Origin: M3007 sp038246345
Lineage (GTDB): Bacteria > Bacteroidota > Bacteroidia > Chitinophagales > Saprospiraceae
Length of the DNA stretch: 13,244 nucleotides
NCBI GenBank assembly: GCA_038246345.1
Contig: JBBRWA010000168.1
Coordinates: 1 to 13,244 of the forward strand
Direction of reading: 5' to 3'
Shown here: positions 13,068 to 13,244 of the stretch, piece after piece
Layout of the letters: the number at the start of each line of letters is the position of its first letter
How positions within the stretch are numbered: the stretch's first letter is position 1
Translations under genes and position numbers: made by a program
The notes under the pieces: generated by a model
Told to the model about the DNA's origin: nothing
The model's input: only the letters and a program-made list of their open reading frames with translations
Databases searched by the model: none

Positions 13068-13244
13068 ATGAATTCGTATTTAGCAATTTTCATCGGCGGT
13101 TTGATTCCAATGCTTCTTGGGTTCATTTGGTATCACCCGAAAATTTTCGGAGGGCCCTGGATGAAGTCCCTTGGCTTCACCGAGGAATCCTTGAAGCAAG
13201 GCAACATGGGATTGACCATGGGATTGGCACTCGTAATCTCTATG
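13068..13244 (+). CDS. DUF1761 membrane protein, 5' part
   Basis: The first 59 codons lie in the window and the gene runs off the right edge. The start MNSYLAIFIGGLIPMLLGFI is a first membrane helix, followed by WYHPKIFGGPWMKSLGFTEE, the conserved region of DUF1761 proteins, where the aromatic WYHPKIFG box and a following basic turn are typical. A second hydrophobic segment begins at about residue 46. Full members are about 130-150 residues with four membrane helices. Function is unknown for the family. It is transcribed away from the GH3 gene. Confidence 0.85.
   Translation, partial: MNSYLAIFIGGLIPMLLGFIWYHPKIFGGPWMKSLGFTEESLKQGNMGLTMGLALVISM

Overview
The window looks like a chromosomal piece of a Bacteroidota bacterium, possibly of the Saprospiria or a related lineage. 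The reasons are several start-proximal TAnnTTTG boxes typical of the phylum, weak Shine-Dalgarno signals, many lipoproteins, large ThuA/PQQ-dehydrogenase/PKD/cytochrome c fusion proteins, a bacterial GH3 protein and a DUF1761 membrane protein. The lineage is an inference, since no rRNA or marker gene is present.

Layout. Positions 51-2010 hold two minus-strand genes: a Gfo/Idh/MocA NAD(P)-dependent oxidoreductase and an exported formylglycine-generating-enzyme-like (SUMF1-fold) protein that lacks one of the two catalytic cysteines. A 336-base divergent spacer with a near-perfect palindrome follows. Positions 2347-9640 carry two tandem plus-strand paralogues of about 1,200 residues each. Both are lipoproteins with ThuA, PQQ-type sugar dehydrogenase, PKD, one haem c site (CxxCH) and a C-terminal beta-rich module. 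A bidirectional hairpin terminator at 9652-9681 ends this unit. Positions 9693-10895 are visibly AT-richer and hold three small minus-strand genes: a helix-turn-helix protein, a small cysteine-containing secreted peptide (apparently frameshifted) and a lipoprotein. A perfect 19-bp palindrome lies just upstream of the helix-turn-helix gene. Positions 11144-12670 hold a GH3-family acyl-adenylating protein on the minus strand with a good Bacteroidota promoter. The window ends inside a plus-strand DUF1761 gene.

The large paralogues look like surface or periplasmic sugar-oxidising enzymes in which PQQ-dependent oxidation could pass electrons to a haem on the same chain. ThuA and Gfo/Idh/MocA domains recur together in oxidised (3-keto) sugar metabolism, so the oxidoreductase at 51-1037 may be functionally linked, but it is not in the same operon.

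The most unusual structure is a set of short-period repeats placed inside genes. A 7-bp unit (CAACGAA/CAACCAA) forms in-frame inserts at two places in the first paralogue and at one in the second. A different 7-bp unit (CATTTGC) encodes the lipoprotein signal peptide of the first paralogue. Both units are free of stop codons in all six frames. A G/C-rich palindrome has also entered the ThuA domain of the second paralogue.
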